From an uncultured Burkholderiales bacterium (GTDB lineage Bacteria; Pseudomonadota; Gammaproteobacteria; Burkholderiales; Burkholderiaceae_D): a stretch of 7,605 bases of DNA. The translations under genes were made by a program, and so were the position numbers. Below are positions 1 through 7,605 of this stretch, piece by piece. Under the pieces are notes generated by a model. It made no database searches. It was not told the origin of the DNA and saw only the letters and a list, made by a program, of their open reading frames with translations. The stretch spans positions 1 through 7,605 of the forward strand of contig CALMOR010000022.1 of the NCBI GenBank assembly GCA_937872165.1, read 5' to 3'. The stretch's first letter is position 1. Each line of letters begins with the position of its first letter.

Positions 1-476
1 ACGCCGCGTTCGACGCCGGGCGGATCTGGAACCTCGCCGAGGCGTTCGGCGACTTCCGCCAGCACGACGAGAACATCGACTTCGACGCGATGGTCGCCGC
101 GATCGGTGCCGAGCGGGCCGAACGCGTGCGGGCCGTCAGCATCGCGTTGTACGAGCGGGCGAGCGCCCACGCGGCGACGCGCGGCATCGTCATCGCGGAC
201 ACCAAGTTCGAGTTCGGCCTCGACGCCGACGGCACGCTCACGCTGATGGACGAAGTGCTGACCGCGGATTCGTCGCGCTTCTGGCCCGCCGACTCGTACG
301 CCGCCGCGTTCGAGGCCGGCGTCAATCCGCCGAGCTTCGACAAGCAGTTCCTGCGCGACTACCTCGAGTCGGTGCCGGGCTGGGACAAGCGCGCACCGGC
401 ACCGGCCTTGCCGCGCGGGATCGTCGAGCGCACCGCCGACAAGTATCGCGAGGCGTTGCGGCGCCTCTTCGGATAG
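1..476 (+). CDS. purC: Phosphoribosylaminoimidazole-succinocarboxamide synthase (SAICAR synthetase), C-terminal part
   Basis: This enzyme joins aspartate to CAIR with ATP to give SAICAR in cytosolic de novo purine synthesis. The gene enters from the left edge; the reading frame has codons starting at base 3, and 157 codons plus a TAG stop are visible. Family signatures are clear: HDENIDF (bases 63-83), then RGIVIADTKFEFG, DEVLTADSSRFWPADSY, SFDKQFLRDYLE and a C-terminal WDK...P.LP..IVERTADKYREAL. The product ends where the family normally ends. The residues before HDENI (AAFDAGRIWNLAEAFGDFRQ) do not resemble the usual short TPATKAE.G linker, and neither of the other two forward frames restores it, so a simple frameshift is not the explanation. 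The Burkholderiales-type partners purE and purK lie 4.8 kb downstream rather than adjacent. Identity is very secure; the unusual segment is seen directly, but its meaning is unknown. Confidence 0.96.
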   Translation, partial: AAFDAGRIWNLAEAFGDFRQHDENIDFDAMVAAIGAERAERVRAVSIALYERASAHAATRGIVIADTKFEFGLDADGTLTLMDEVLTADSSRFWPADSYAAAFEAGVNPPSFDKQFLRDYLESVPGWDKRAPAPALPRGIVERTADKYREALRRLFG

Positions 477-550
477 ACCCTTCGCCGGACCGGCTGTCAC
501 GGCCTGTCGCTCTTTCGTCGGATACCCGTCGCCGGGGACGGCGTCGCGGC

Positions 551-556
551 TAGAAT
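551..556 (+). promoter_or_regulatory. Candidate -10 element (TAGAAT) for the FimV-like gene
   Basis: TAGAAT is an AT-rich hexamer standing out in GC-rich sequence and matches the sigma-70 -10 consensus TATAAT at 5 of 6 positions. It lies in the 175-bp gap after purC, about 100 bp before the first possible start of the next gene. No convincing -35 hexamer is found 16-18 bp upstream. A weak stem (CCGTC/GACGG, about bases 527-542) overlaps the spacer and might belong to the end of the purC transcript. Base composition and position are the only support. Confidence 0.4.
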
Positions 557-651
557 GCCCCGTTGCGCGAGCCTGCGCGAGATCGGCCTCCGTCCAGCAT
601 CGTTCGCCCTGCAGCAACGTCTTCCGGCTCCCCGAGCCCTCCGCGTCGCCG

Positions 652-1743
652 ATGACTCTTCGATCCATGCTCCACCCATCGAGCCCATCGATGGCTCTCG
701 TCCATCGGGGATGCCTTGCCGTGGCGACGCTCGCGGCGACCGTCGCCGCCCGCGCCCAGAGTCCTGCGACGCTGCCCGCCGATTCGGTCGCGGACGGGTC
801 CGAACTGTCGCAGGTCGTCCGTCGCCTCGACACGACCTCGATCGGGCTGATCGTGGTCGCGGTGCTGATCCTCGCGCTCCTCGTCTGGCGCGTGGCCGCG
901 ATGGTCCGCCGCGAGCGTCCGGCGGCGCGGCCGGCGCGACGTCCTCGCCGCGCCGACGGCAACCCGCTCGATCAGCCCACCATCCAGCGCCCGACCGACT
1001 GGGGCTTCGACCAGAACAAGCGCGCGTCGCTCGCCCGCTCGCCGATCACGATGCCCAGCACCGACGTCGACCTGCCGTCGCTCGACGCCGCCGTCACGCA
1101 GTGGTCGACCAGCGAAGTGCACGCCGCGGCCAACGCCGGCACGCAGCCCGACGATGCGCTCGGCAGGGCGCCGAGCAGGGCGCCGAGTCCCTATCGCACC
1201 AGCTTCAATCCCTACTTCAAGGGCGACTCGCCGGCCAGTCGCATCGAGGTCGTCGAGGTGGCCGACACGCTGCTGCAGGCCGAGCTGCTGGTGCAGCTCG
1301 GCGATCCGAAGCAGGCCATGACGCTGCTGTCGCAGCACATCCGCGAGACCGAGAAACCGGGTCCGGCCGTGTGGCTGATGCTGCTCAACCTCTATCAGGC
1401 CACCGGTCGCGAAGCGCAATACAACGCGCTGTCAGCGGGCTTCCGGACGCTCTTCAATGCCGAGGTGCCGCCGTGGGCCACGACGCCGGACACGATGGCG
1501 CGCGACCTCGAGTCGTATCCGCAGGTGATGACGAGGATCCAGAACACGTGGCCGACGCCCGAGGCCCGCTCCACGATCGAGGCGATGCTCAACGACGACC
1601 GCGGCGGCAGCCGCCAGGGCTTCTCGCTGACGGCCTATCGCGACCTGCTGTTCCTCGTCGAGATCCTCGCGATGGCCGATGCGATCGTGGTCGAGGAAGA
1701 CGAACGCAGCGGCATCCGCCGCAAGCTCGGCAGCGCCGCCTGA
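652..1743 (+). CDS. FimV-like membrane-anchored protein with TPR-like C-terminal domain
   Basis: This 363-residue protein resembles the C-terminal domain of betaproteobacterial FimV-like proteins, which are linked to type IV pili and polar peptidoglycan-associated assemblies; the role of this copy is inferred. From the first ATG, a signal-peptide-like segment covers about residues 14-36 (MALVHRG then an Ala/Val-rich core and ARA-QS), and a strong membrane helix covers about 63-80 (SIGLIVVAVLILALLVW) followed by an Arg-rich stretch. Residues 85-195 look disordered. A helical repeat domain follows (200-345), with VADTLLQAELLVQLGDPKQAMTLL, WLMLLNLYQATGREAQYNAL, FNAEVPPW and YRDLLFLVEIL. The start is uncertain: ATG 691 gives a cleaner signal peptide than 652 or 667, and none has a good ribosome binding site. 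The gene converges on upp, with 54 bp between the stop codons. It is clearly a real gene, since these motifs continue in one frame, but exact function is moderate confidence. Confidence 0.82.
   Translation: MTLRSMLHPSSPSMALVHRGCLAVATLAATVAARAQSPATLPADSVADGSELSQVVRRLDTTSIGLIVVAVLILALLVWRVAAMVRRERPAARPARRPRRADGNPLDQPTIQRPTDWGFDQNKRASLARSPITMPSTDVDLPSLDAAVTQWSTSEVHAAANAGTQPDDALGRAPSRAPSPYRTSFNPYFKGDSPASRIEVVEVADTLLQAELLVQLGDPKQAMTLLSQHIRETEKPGPAVWLMLLNLYQATGREAQYNALSAGFRTLFNAEVPPWATTPDTMARDLESYPQVMTRIQNTWPTPEARSTIEAMLNDDRGGSRQGFSLTAYRDLLFLVEILAMADAIVVEEDERSGIRRKLGSAA
1163..1186 (+). repeat. Perfect 12-bp tandem duplication inside the FimV-like gene
   Basis: The unit GCAGGGCGCCGA occurs twice in direct succession (1163-1174 and 1175-1186). 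It keeps the reading frame and yields the protein repeat RAPS-RAPS in the disordered linker between the membrane helix and the TPR-like domain. It looks like a slippage product and parallels duplications in purE and purK. Confidence 0.85.
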
Positions 1744-1750
1744 ACGGGCG

Positions 1751-1798
1751 GCGCGGCGACTGCGCTTCGCGCTGCTTCGCCTCGCTGCCTCGCCGCGC
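1751..1798. terminator. Inverted repeat between convergent genes, possible bidirectional terminator
   Basis: GCGCGGCGA (1751-1759) and its exact reverse complement TCGCCGCGC (1790-1798) could form a 9-bp GC stem enclosing a 30-nt loop, with a small inner hairpin GCGC-TTC-GCGC at 1762-1772. The structure fills the gap between the FimV-like stop (1743) and the upp stop codon (1798-1800 on the reverse strand), where a shared terminator is expected. Neither side has a strong T-run, so it is not a textbook intrinsic terminator. Confidence 0.4.
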
Positions 1799-2439
1799 TA
1801 CTTCGTTCCGAACAGCCGGTCGCCCGCGTCGCCGAGACCCGGGACGATGTAGCCGTGGTCGTCGAGTGCGCGATCGACGGCGGCCGTGTACACCGGCACG
1901 TCGGGATGCGCGTCGCCGAAGCGCTTCAGGCCTTCGGGCGCGGCCAGCAGGCAGAGGAAGCGGATCGACTTCGGGCCGGTCTCCTTCAGCCGGTCGACCG
2001 CGGCGATCGCCGAGTTGCCGGTGGCCAGCATCGGGTCCAGCACGATCGCGTCGCGTTCGTGCATGCCGTGCGGCATCTTGAAGTAATACTCGATCGCGCC
2101 CAGCGTCTTCGGGTCGCGATACAGCCCGACGTGTCCGATGCGCGCGCCCGGCACCACCGACAGCATGCCGTCGAGGAAGCCGTTGCCCGCGCGCAGGATC
2201 GACACGAAGACCGTCTTGCGGCCCTCGATCACCGGCGACATCATCTTCTCGAGCGGCGTCTCGATCTCGATCAGGGTCGTCGTCATGTCGCGAGTGACCT
2301 CGTACGCCATCAGCATCGCGATCTCGTTCATCAGCGTCCGGAAGCCGTACGTGCTGCGTTCCTTCTCGCGCATCAGCGTCAGCTTGTGCTGGATGAGCGG
2401 ATGGGTCAGGTGATGCACCCGGTGCGCGCCGGCGGTCAT
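1798..2439 (-). CDS. upp: Uracil phosphoribosyltransferase (Urc6-equivalent)
   Basis: The 213-residue cytosolic enzyme converts uracil and PRPP to UMP and pyrophosphate. It has the usual family length and all hallmark blocks: HPLIQHKLTLMR near the N terminus, SILRAGNGFLDGML (80-93), ARIGHVGLYRDP (99-110), the PRPP loop VLDPMLATGNSA (133-144), LLAAPEG (164-170), HPDVPVYTAAVDR (178-190) and the uracil-binding tail GYIVPGLGDAGDRLFGTK (196-213). Two positions commonly Leu and Gly in characterised bacterial enzymes are Asn here (ILRAG-N-G and ATG-N-S). It is the last gene of the reverse operon, 31 bp after the DUF1688 gene. UPRT is normally a salvage enzyme, but here its partners are Urc1- and Urc4-like, so the UMP it makes may be the entry point for uracil breakdown. 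ATG 2439 gives the normal family start; no obvious Shine-Dalgarno is seen. Activity is near certain; the catabolic role is inferred from context. Confidence 0.96.
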   Translation of the reverse strand: MTAGAHRVHHLTHPLIQHKLTLMREKERSTYGFRTLMNEIAMLMAYEVTRDMTTTLIEIETPLEKMMSPVIEGRKTVFVSILRAGNGFLDGMLSVVPGARIGHVGLYRDPKTLGAIEYYFKMPHGMHERDAIVLDPMLATGNSAIAAVDRLKETGPKSIRFLCLLAAPEGLKRFGDAHPDVPVYTAAVDRALDDHGYIVPGLGDAGDRLFGTK

Positions 2440-2470
2440 GAGGTCGTGGTCGGAACGAGGATGCCGCGCT

Positions 2471-3766
<1,296 letters not shown>

Positions 3767-3794
3767 CGGCTTCGTGCCGTCTCCGGTCTTCGTC

Positions 3795-5078
<1,284 letters not shown>

Positions 5079-5139
5079 GAAGGGGCTCGCGCGCGCGGCA
5101 CGCGATCGTTGGACGGAAGTGCGGACGGAGCACGGCGAG

Positions 5140-5156
5140 GACGCAAGCGTCGTCGT
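5140..5156 (+). promoter_or_regulatory. Possible PurR/LacI-type operator between urc1 and purE
   Basis: ACGCAAGCGTCGTCGT (5141-5156) agrees at 13 of 16 positions with the typical E. coli PurR site ACGCAAACGTTTTCGT, and at 9 of 11 fixed positions of AnGCAAnCGnTTnCnT; the TT of the right half is missing. Its left part is also a small inverted repeat, GACGC-AA-GCGTC (5140-5151). It lies 46 bp upstream of the purE -10 element and 62 bp upstream of the urc1 start, so it could affect both directions. PurR control of purEK is established for enterobacteria, not for the likely host group, and GC-rich sequence raises chance matches. Confidence 0.3.
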
Positions 5157-5159
5157 GAG

Positions 5160-5169
5160 CCGACGTCGG
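5160..5169. promoter_or_regulatory. Perfect 10-bp palindrome in the divergent control region
   Basis: CCGACGTCGG is an exact palindrome in the 154-bp gap between the urc1 and purE starts. A direct repeat GGACGGA (5111-5117 and 5123-5129, 12-bp period) lies closer to urc1. Both could be regulator sites, but short palindromes are frequent at this GC content. I see no clear -10 element for urc1 in this gap, although its promoter should be here. Confidence 0.25.
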
Positions 5170-5202
5170 ATTCGATGCGGCGGGTCGCGCCGACCTCGCC
5201 CT

Positions 5203-5208
5203 TACAAT
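5203..5208 (+). promoter_or_regulatory. Candidate -10 element (TACAAT) for purE-purK
   Basis: TACAAT matches TATAAT at 5 of 6 positions and is one of very few AT-rich hexamers here. It would start transcription near base 5215, just before the GTG at 5233, leaving a leader of about 20 nt. No -35 hexamer is visible at normal spacing. Its position also argues that upstream in-frame starts of purE, such as ATG 5026, are not used. Confidence 0.45.
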
Positions 5209-5232
5209 ACGCGATCTTCTTTGCCTCTCACC

Positions 5233-5862
5233 GTGTCCCGAAAAACTTCCCCCGCGAAGACCGCCCCGACGAGCGACGTATTGCACGCACGTCACGACGG
5301 GGACGAGTCCGTCCGAGCGTCCGTCGACGAGTCCGTCGACCGGTCCGTCGACACCGTCTTCGCAGCGGGCGTGCGCGTCGGCATCGTGATGGGCAGCGCG
5401 AGCGACTGGGAGACCATGCGGACCGCGGCCGAACTGTTGCAGGAGTTCGGCATCGCGTTCGATGCGCGCGTCGTCTCGGCGCATCGCATGCCCGACGCGA
5501 TGTTCGCGTATGCGGAGTCGGCCACGCGCTTCGCGATCGAAGGTCGCCTGGTCGCGATCATCGCCGGTGCCGGCGGAGCCGCGCACCTGCCGGGCATGCT
5601 GGCCGCGAAGACCATGGTCCCGGTGCTCGGCGTCCCGGTCCCGTCGCGCCATCTGCACGGGCTGGACTCGTTGTACTCGATCGTGCAGATGCCGCGCGGG
5701 GTACCGGTCGCGACCTTCGCGATCGGCAGCGCCGGCGCGGCCAACGCGGCCCTCTTCGCGATCGCGATGCTGGCTATCGGCGATCGTGCGCTGACCGAAC
5801 GACTCGCGAGCTGGCGCGCCGCGCAGACGCGGGCCGCGAGCGACGCGCGCGTCGCGCTCTGA
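5233..5862 (+). CDS. purE: N5-carboxyaminoimidazole ribonucleotide mutase (PurE class I)
   Basis: PurE converts N5-CAIR, made by PurK, to CAIR in purine synthesis. The class I core is complete: VGIVMGSASDWETM (49-62 from GTG 5233), the catalytic-histidine block VSAHRMPDAM (81-90), IIAGAGGAAHLPGMLAAKT (109-127), PVLGVPVPS (130-138) and LDSLYSIVQMPRGVPVATFAIGSAGAANAAL (144-174). It ends with a short Ala/Arg-rich tail. The open frame reaches back to ATG 5026, which would run past the candidate promoter and overlap urc1. GTG 5233 (VSRKTSPAKT) or TTG 5221 is more plausible. Even from 5233 the product has 209 residues, against about 160-170 for typical PurE, because of an extension of roughly 45 residues that includes four 12-bp repeats. 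A start inside the extension remains possible, although no obvious ATG is present. purK follows after 13 bp, indicating co-transcription. Confidence 0.95.
   Translation: MSRKTSPAKTAPTSDVLHARHDGDESVRASVDESVDRSVDTVFAAGVRVGIVMGSASDWETMRTAAELLQEFGIAFDARVVSAHRMPDAMFAYAESATRFAIEGRLVAIIAGAGGAAHLPGMLAAKTMVPVLGVPVPSRHLHGLDSLYSIVQMPRGVPVATFAIGSAGAANAALFAIAMLAIGDRALTERLASWRAAQTRAASDARVAL
5302..5349 (+). repeat. Four 12-bp tandem repeats in the purE N-terminal extension
   Basis: Four successive 12-bp units, each ending TCCGTC, encode DESV, RASV, DESV and DRSV; the next codons (DTVF) look like a decayed fifth unit. The unit length keeps the frame. They lie directly before the first strand of the PurE core and probably encode a disordered, acidic linker rather than a folded part. 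Confidence 0.85.
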
Positions 5863-5875
5863 CCGGCCCATCGTC

Positions 5876-7426
5876 ATGACGCGCGAACGCAGGATGGTCG
5901 CCCCCGGCGGCTGGCTCGGGCTCCTCGGCGGCGGGCAGCTCGGACGCATGTTCGCGATGGCCGCGCAGAGCCTCGGCTATCGCGTCGCGGTGCTCGACCC
6001 GGCGCGCGACGGGCCTGCCGCGTCGGTCTGCGACGAACACATCGAGGCCGACTATCTCGACGCGCCCGCGCTCGAGTCGCTCGCGCTGCAGTGCTCGGCC
6101 GTGACCACAGAGTTCGAGAACGTCCCCGCGCAGAGCCTCGCCTTCCTCGCCGAGCACTGCTTCACGACGCCGTCGGCAGAGAGCGTCGCGGTCGCGCAGG
6201 ACCGCATCGCCGAGAAGAGCTTCATCCGCTCGTGCGGCATCGCGGTCGTGCCGCACGCGGTGATCGAGTCGCCGGCCGACCTCGACGCCGCGGGCGACGA
6301 CCTCTTCCCCGGCATCCTCAAGGCGAGTCGCCTCGGCTACGACGGCAAGGGACAGGCGCGCATCGCGAGCCGCGACGAGGCGCGCGAGGCCTTCGCGACC
6401 TTCGGCTCGATGCCGGCCGTGCTCGAACGACGGGTCGACCTCGCGTTCGAGATCTCGGTGGTCGTGGCGCGCGGCGCCGACGGCGGCACGGCCATCTACG
6501 CTCCGGCCGAGAACCTGCATCGCCGCGGCATCCTCGCGGTCAGCATCGTGCCGTCGCCGTCGCTGTCGACATCGCTCGAGGCCGACGCGGTCGCGGCCAC
6601 GCTGCGCATCGCGCACGCGCTCGACTACGTCGGCGTGCTGTGCGTCGAGTTCTTCGTGATCGACGGGCCGGAGGGCCAAGGTCTCTACGTCAACGAGATC
6701 GCGCCGCGCCCGCACAACAGCGGCCACTACAGCATCGACGCGTGCGTGACGAGCCAGTTCGCGCAGCAGGCCCGCATCGCCGCGGGACTGCCGCTCGGCG
6801 AGACGCGACGGCACAGCGCGGCCGTGATGCTGAACCTGCTCGGCGACCTGTGGTTCGACGATCGCGCGACGGACATCGACGAGGCGACGCTGCCCGGCTA
6901 CGTCGACGACGCGAGCAGCGTCGACGCGAAGGCCACGGCCGACGTGGACCGCCTGATCGCGAAGGCCGAGGCCGCGGCCACGCGATCGACATCGAAGGCC
7001 GACGAGGCCGACGAGCTCGCGGCGGAGGACGGCGACACGCGCGGCGACACGCTCGCATCGGACGTCGTCGACGATGCGGCGGCCGTGCTCGAGGAGGGGC
7101 CGCGCGAGCGTGACGACGATGGCGACGAAGATCGACCCGACGCCGCGGAGCCCGACGACCGCGAGCGCGACGGCGACGCGGCGGACGGCGACGCGGCAGG
7201 CGATACCGGGCCCGCGTCGCGCCCCACCGATCCGTCCGACGGCATCGTCGAACCCGACTGGGCCGCGGTGCTCGCGCATCCCGGCGTCAACCTGCACCTG
7301 TACGGCAAGCGCGAGGCGCGACGCGGCCGGAAGATGGGTCACGTGACGATCGTCGCCGAGCATCCGGACGACGCGCGCCGCATCGCGCTCGACGTCGCGA
7401 GCACGCTCGGCATCGCGTCCTGGTGA
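5876..7426 (+). CDS. purK: N5-carboxyaminoimidazole ribonucleotide synthase with a large acidic insertion
   Basis: PurK carboxylates AIR with ATP and bicarbonate to give N5-CAIR, the substrate of PurE. The ATP-grasp fold is complete: WLGLLGGGQLGRMFAMAA (13-30), TTEFENVP (77-84), the ATP-binding block ILKASRLGYDGKGQ (147-160), VLERRVDLAFEISVVVAR (182-199), YAPAENLHRRGIL (208-220), VGVLCVEFFV (252-261), the metal and phosphate block NEIAPRPHNSGH (273-284), AVMLNLLGDLW (316-326) and the C-terminal EPDWAAVLAHPGVNLHLYGK.EARRGRKMGHVT (459-491). At 516 residues it is far longer than usual (about 355-400) because of an in-frame acidic insertion at about 328-458. The start ATG 5876 follows purE by 13 bp; ATG 5894 is an alternative that still retains the core. 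The tsaC-family gene begins 7 bp after the stop, so purE-purK-tsaC form one operon. Confidence 0.96.
   Translation: MTRERRMVAPGGWLGLLGGGQLGRMFAMAAQSLGYRVAVLDPARDGPAASVCDEHIEADYLDAPALESLALQCSAVTTEFENVPAQSLAFLAEHCFTTPSAESVAVAQDRIAEKSFIRSCGIAVVPHAVIESPADLDAAGDDLFPGILKASRLGYDGKGQARIASRDEAREAFATFGSMPAVLERRVDLAFEISVVVARGADGGTAIYAPAENLHRRGILAVSIVPSPSLSTSLEADAVAATLRIAHALDYVGVLCVEFFVIDGPEGQGLYVNEIAPRPHNSGHYSIDACVTSQFAQQARIAAGLPLGETRRHSAAVMLNLLGDLWFDDRATDIDEATLPGYVDDASSVDAKATADVDRLIAKAEAAATRSTSKADEADELAAEDGDTRGDTLASDVVDDAAAVLEEGPRERDDDGDEDRPDAAEPDDRERDGDAADGDAAGDTGPASRPTDPSDGIVEPDWAAVLAHPGVNLHLYGKREARRGRKMGHVTIVAEHPDDARRIALDVASTLGIASW
7031..7054 (+). repeat. 12-bp tandem duplication in the purK insertion
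   Basis: GGCGACACGCGC (7031-7042) is followed directly by GGCGACACGCTC (7043-7054), identical at 11 of 12 positions. It encodes GDTR-GDTL in frame and suggests recent slippage inside the insertion. Confidence 0.8.
7169..7198 (+). repeat. 15-bp tandem duplication in the purK insertion
   Basis: GACGGCGACGCGGCG (7169-7183) is followed directly by GACGGCGACGCGGCA (7184-7198), differing only at the last base. It encodes DGDAA-DGDAA in frame, in the most acidic part of the insertion. Confidence 0.85.
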
Positions 7427-7433
7427 GGCCGGC

Positions 7434-7605
7434 GTGAGCGCGGCGGCCGACGCCATCGCCGAGGCCGCCGGCCGTCTCGCCGCGGGCCGCCTCGTCGCCT
7501 TTCCCACCGAGACCGTCTACGGCCTCGGAGCCGATGCGGCCGACGACGCGGCGGTCGCCGGCATCTTCGAAGCCAAGGGCCGGCCGGCCGACCATCCGCT
7601 GATCG
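7434..7605 (+). CDS. tsaC: L-threonylcarbamoyladenylate synthase (Sua5/YrdC/TsaC family), N-terminal part
   Basis: This family makes threonylcarbamoyl-AMP from threonine, bicarbonate and ATP for the universal t6A37 modification of ANN-decoding tRNAs. GTG 7434, 7 bp after the purK stop, opens a frame beginning MSAADAIAEAAGRLAAGRLV that runs to the window end (57 codons visible). The signatures VAFPTETVYGLGADA (residues 21-35) and IFEAKGRPADHPLI (43-56) are diagnostic. No other in-frame start is better placed, and the nearby GTG at 7423 meets a stop after four codons. Because the 3' end is missing I cannot tell a short TsaC from a longer Sua5 with an extra C-terminal domain. Its position after purK matches the purE-purK-sua5 order I recall for Burkholderiales. 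Confidence 0.93.
   Translation, partial: MSAAADAIAEAAGRLAAGRLVAFPTETVYGLGADAADDAAVAGIFEAKGRPADHPLI

Larger units (their letters stand above)
6857..7249 (+). other. Acidic low-complexity insertion within PurK
   Basis: These bases encode residues 328-458 between NLLGDLWF and EPDWAAVL, blocks that in typical PurK are only about 5-15 residues apart. The 131 residues contain 43 Asp or Glu and 13 Lys or Arg, and are rich in Ala, Gly and Thr with almost no aromatics. The first third (VDRLIAKAEAAATRSTSKADEADEL) could be helical; the rest, such as RERDDDGDEDR, looks disordered. The frame is open throughout and the flanks are intact. No mobile-element, intein or other domain signature is recognisable. 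Confidence 0.85.

Noticed and set aside
1..90. Frameshift in purC before HDENI
   Set aside because: Neither alternative forward frame encodes the expected TPATKAE block, so a one-base error does not restore a normal sequence.
555..2081. Forward open frame of 508 codons across the FimV-like gene and upp
   Set aside because: Arg-rich shadow frame; crosses the convergent junction and has no recognisable domain.
5302..5349. Possible CRISPR-like or regulatory repeat array
   Set aside because: Units are contiguous 12-mers without spacers and in frame with purE; a coding tandem repeat explains them.
5774..7507. Long reverse-strand open frame (577 codons) antisense to purK
   Set aside because: Low-complexity Arg/Val/Ala composition and full overlap with purK, whose ATP-grasp motifs are clear.

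Overview
The window is GC-rich throughout, with almost every third codon position G or C, and gene-dense. It looks like a chromosomal segment of a high-GC proteobacterium. Two features point to the Betaproteobacteria, probably near Burkholderiales. One is a FimV-like membrane protein. The other is the order purC ... purE-purK-tsaC, which resembles the purC-purE-purK-sua5 block I recall from that group. This taxonomic call is inference, because no rRNA or tRNA gene is present.

Layout from left to right: (1) the 3' part of purC (SAICAR synthetase), forward; (2) a forward gene for a secreted or membrane-anchored FimV-like protein with its own candidate promoter; (3) a reverse-strand three-gene operon read from 5078 down to 1798, encoding a GTP cyclohydrolase II-like protein (Urc1/Urg1 type), a DUF1688 protein (Urc4/Urg3 type) and uracil phosphoribosyltransferase (upp, equivalent to Urc6); (4) a divergent 154-bp control region; (5) forward purE and purK, then the first 57 codons of a Sua5/YrdC/TsaC-family gene cut off by the window end.

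The most interesting content is the reverse operon. It holds the three core genes of the URC uracil-catabolic pathway, first defined in the yeast Lachancea kluyveri and distinct from the reductive, oxidative and Rut routes. In the published model uracil is first converted to UMP by the phosphoribosyltransferase, Urc1 is needed for ring opening, and ribosylurea accumulates when Urc4 is missing. The gene set lies between purC and purEK, so a PRPP-using pyrimidine breakdown module shares a control region with purine synthesis genes.

A second theme is that all visible purine genes depart from family architecture. PurK carries an acidic low-complexity insertion of about 125 residues in its C-terminal region. 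PurE has an N-terminal extension of about 45 residues built partly from 12-bp tandem repeats. PurC lacks the expected short stretch before HDENI. Several 12- or 15-bp in-frame tandem duplications in neighbouring genes suggest that slippage has expanded disordered segments. The divergent region contains a partial match to the enterobacterial PurR box and a perfect 10-bp palindrome.
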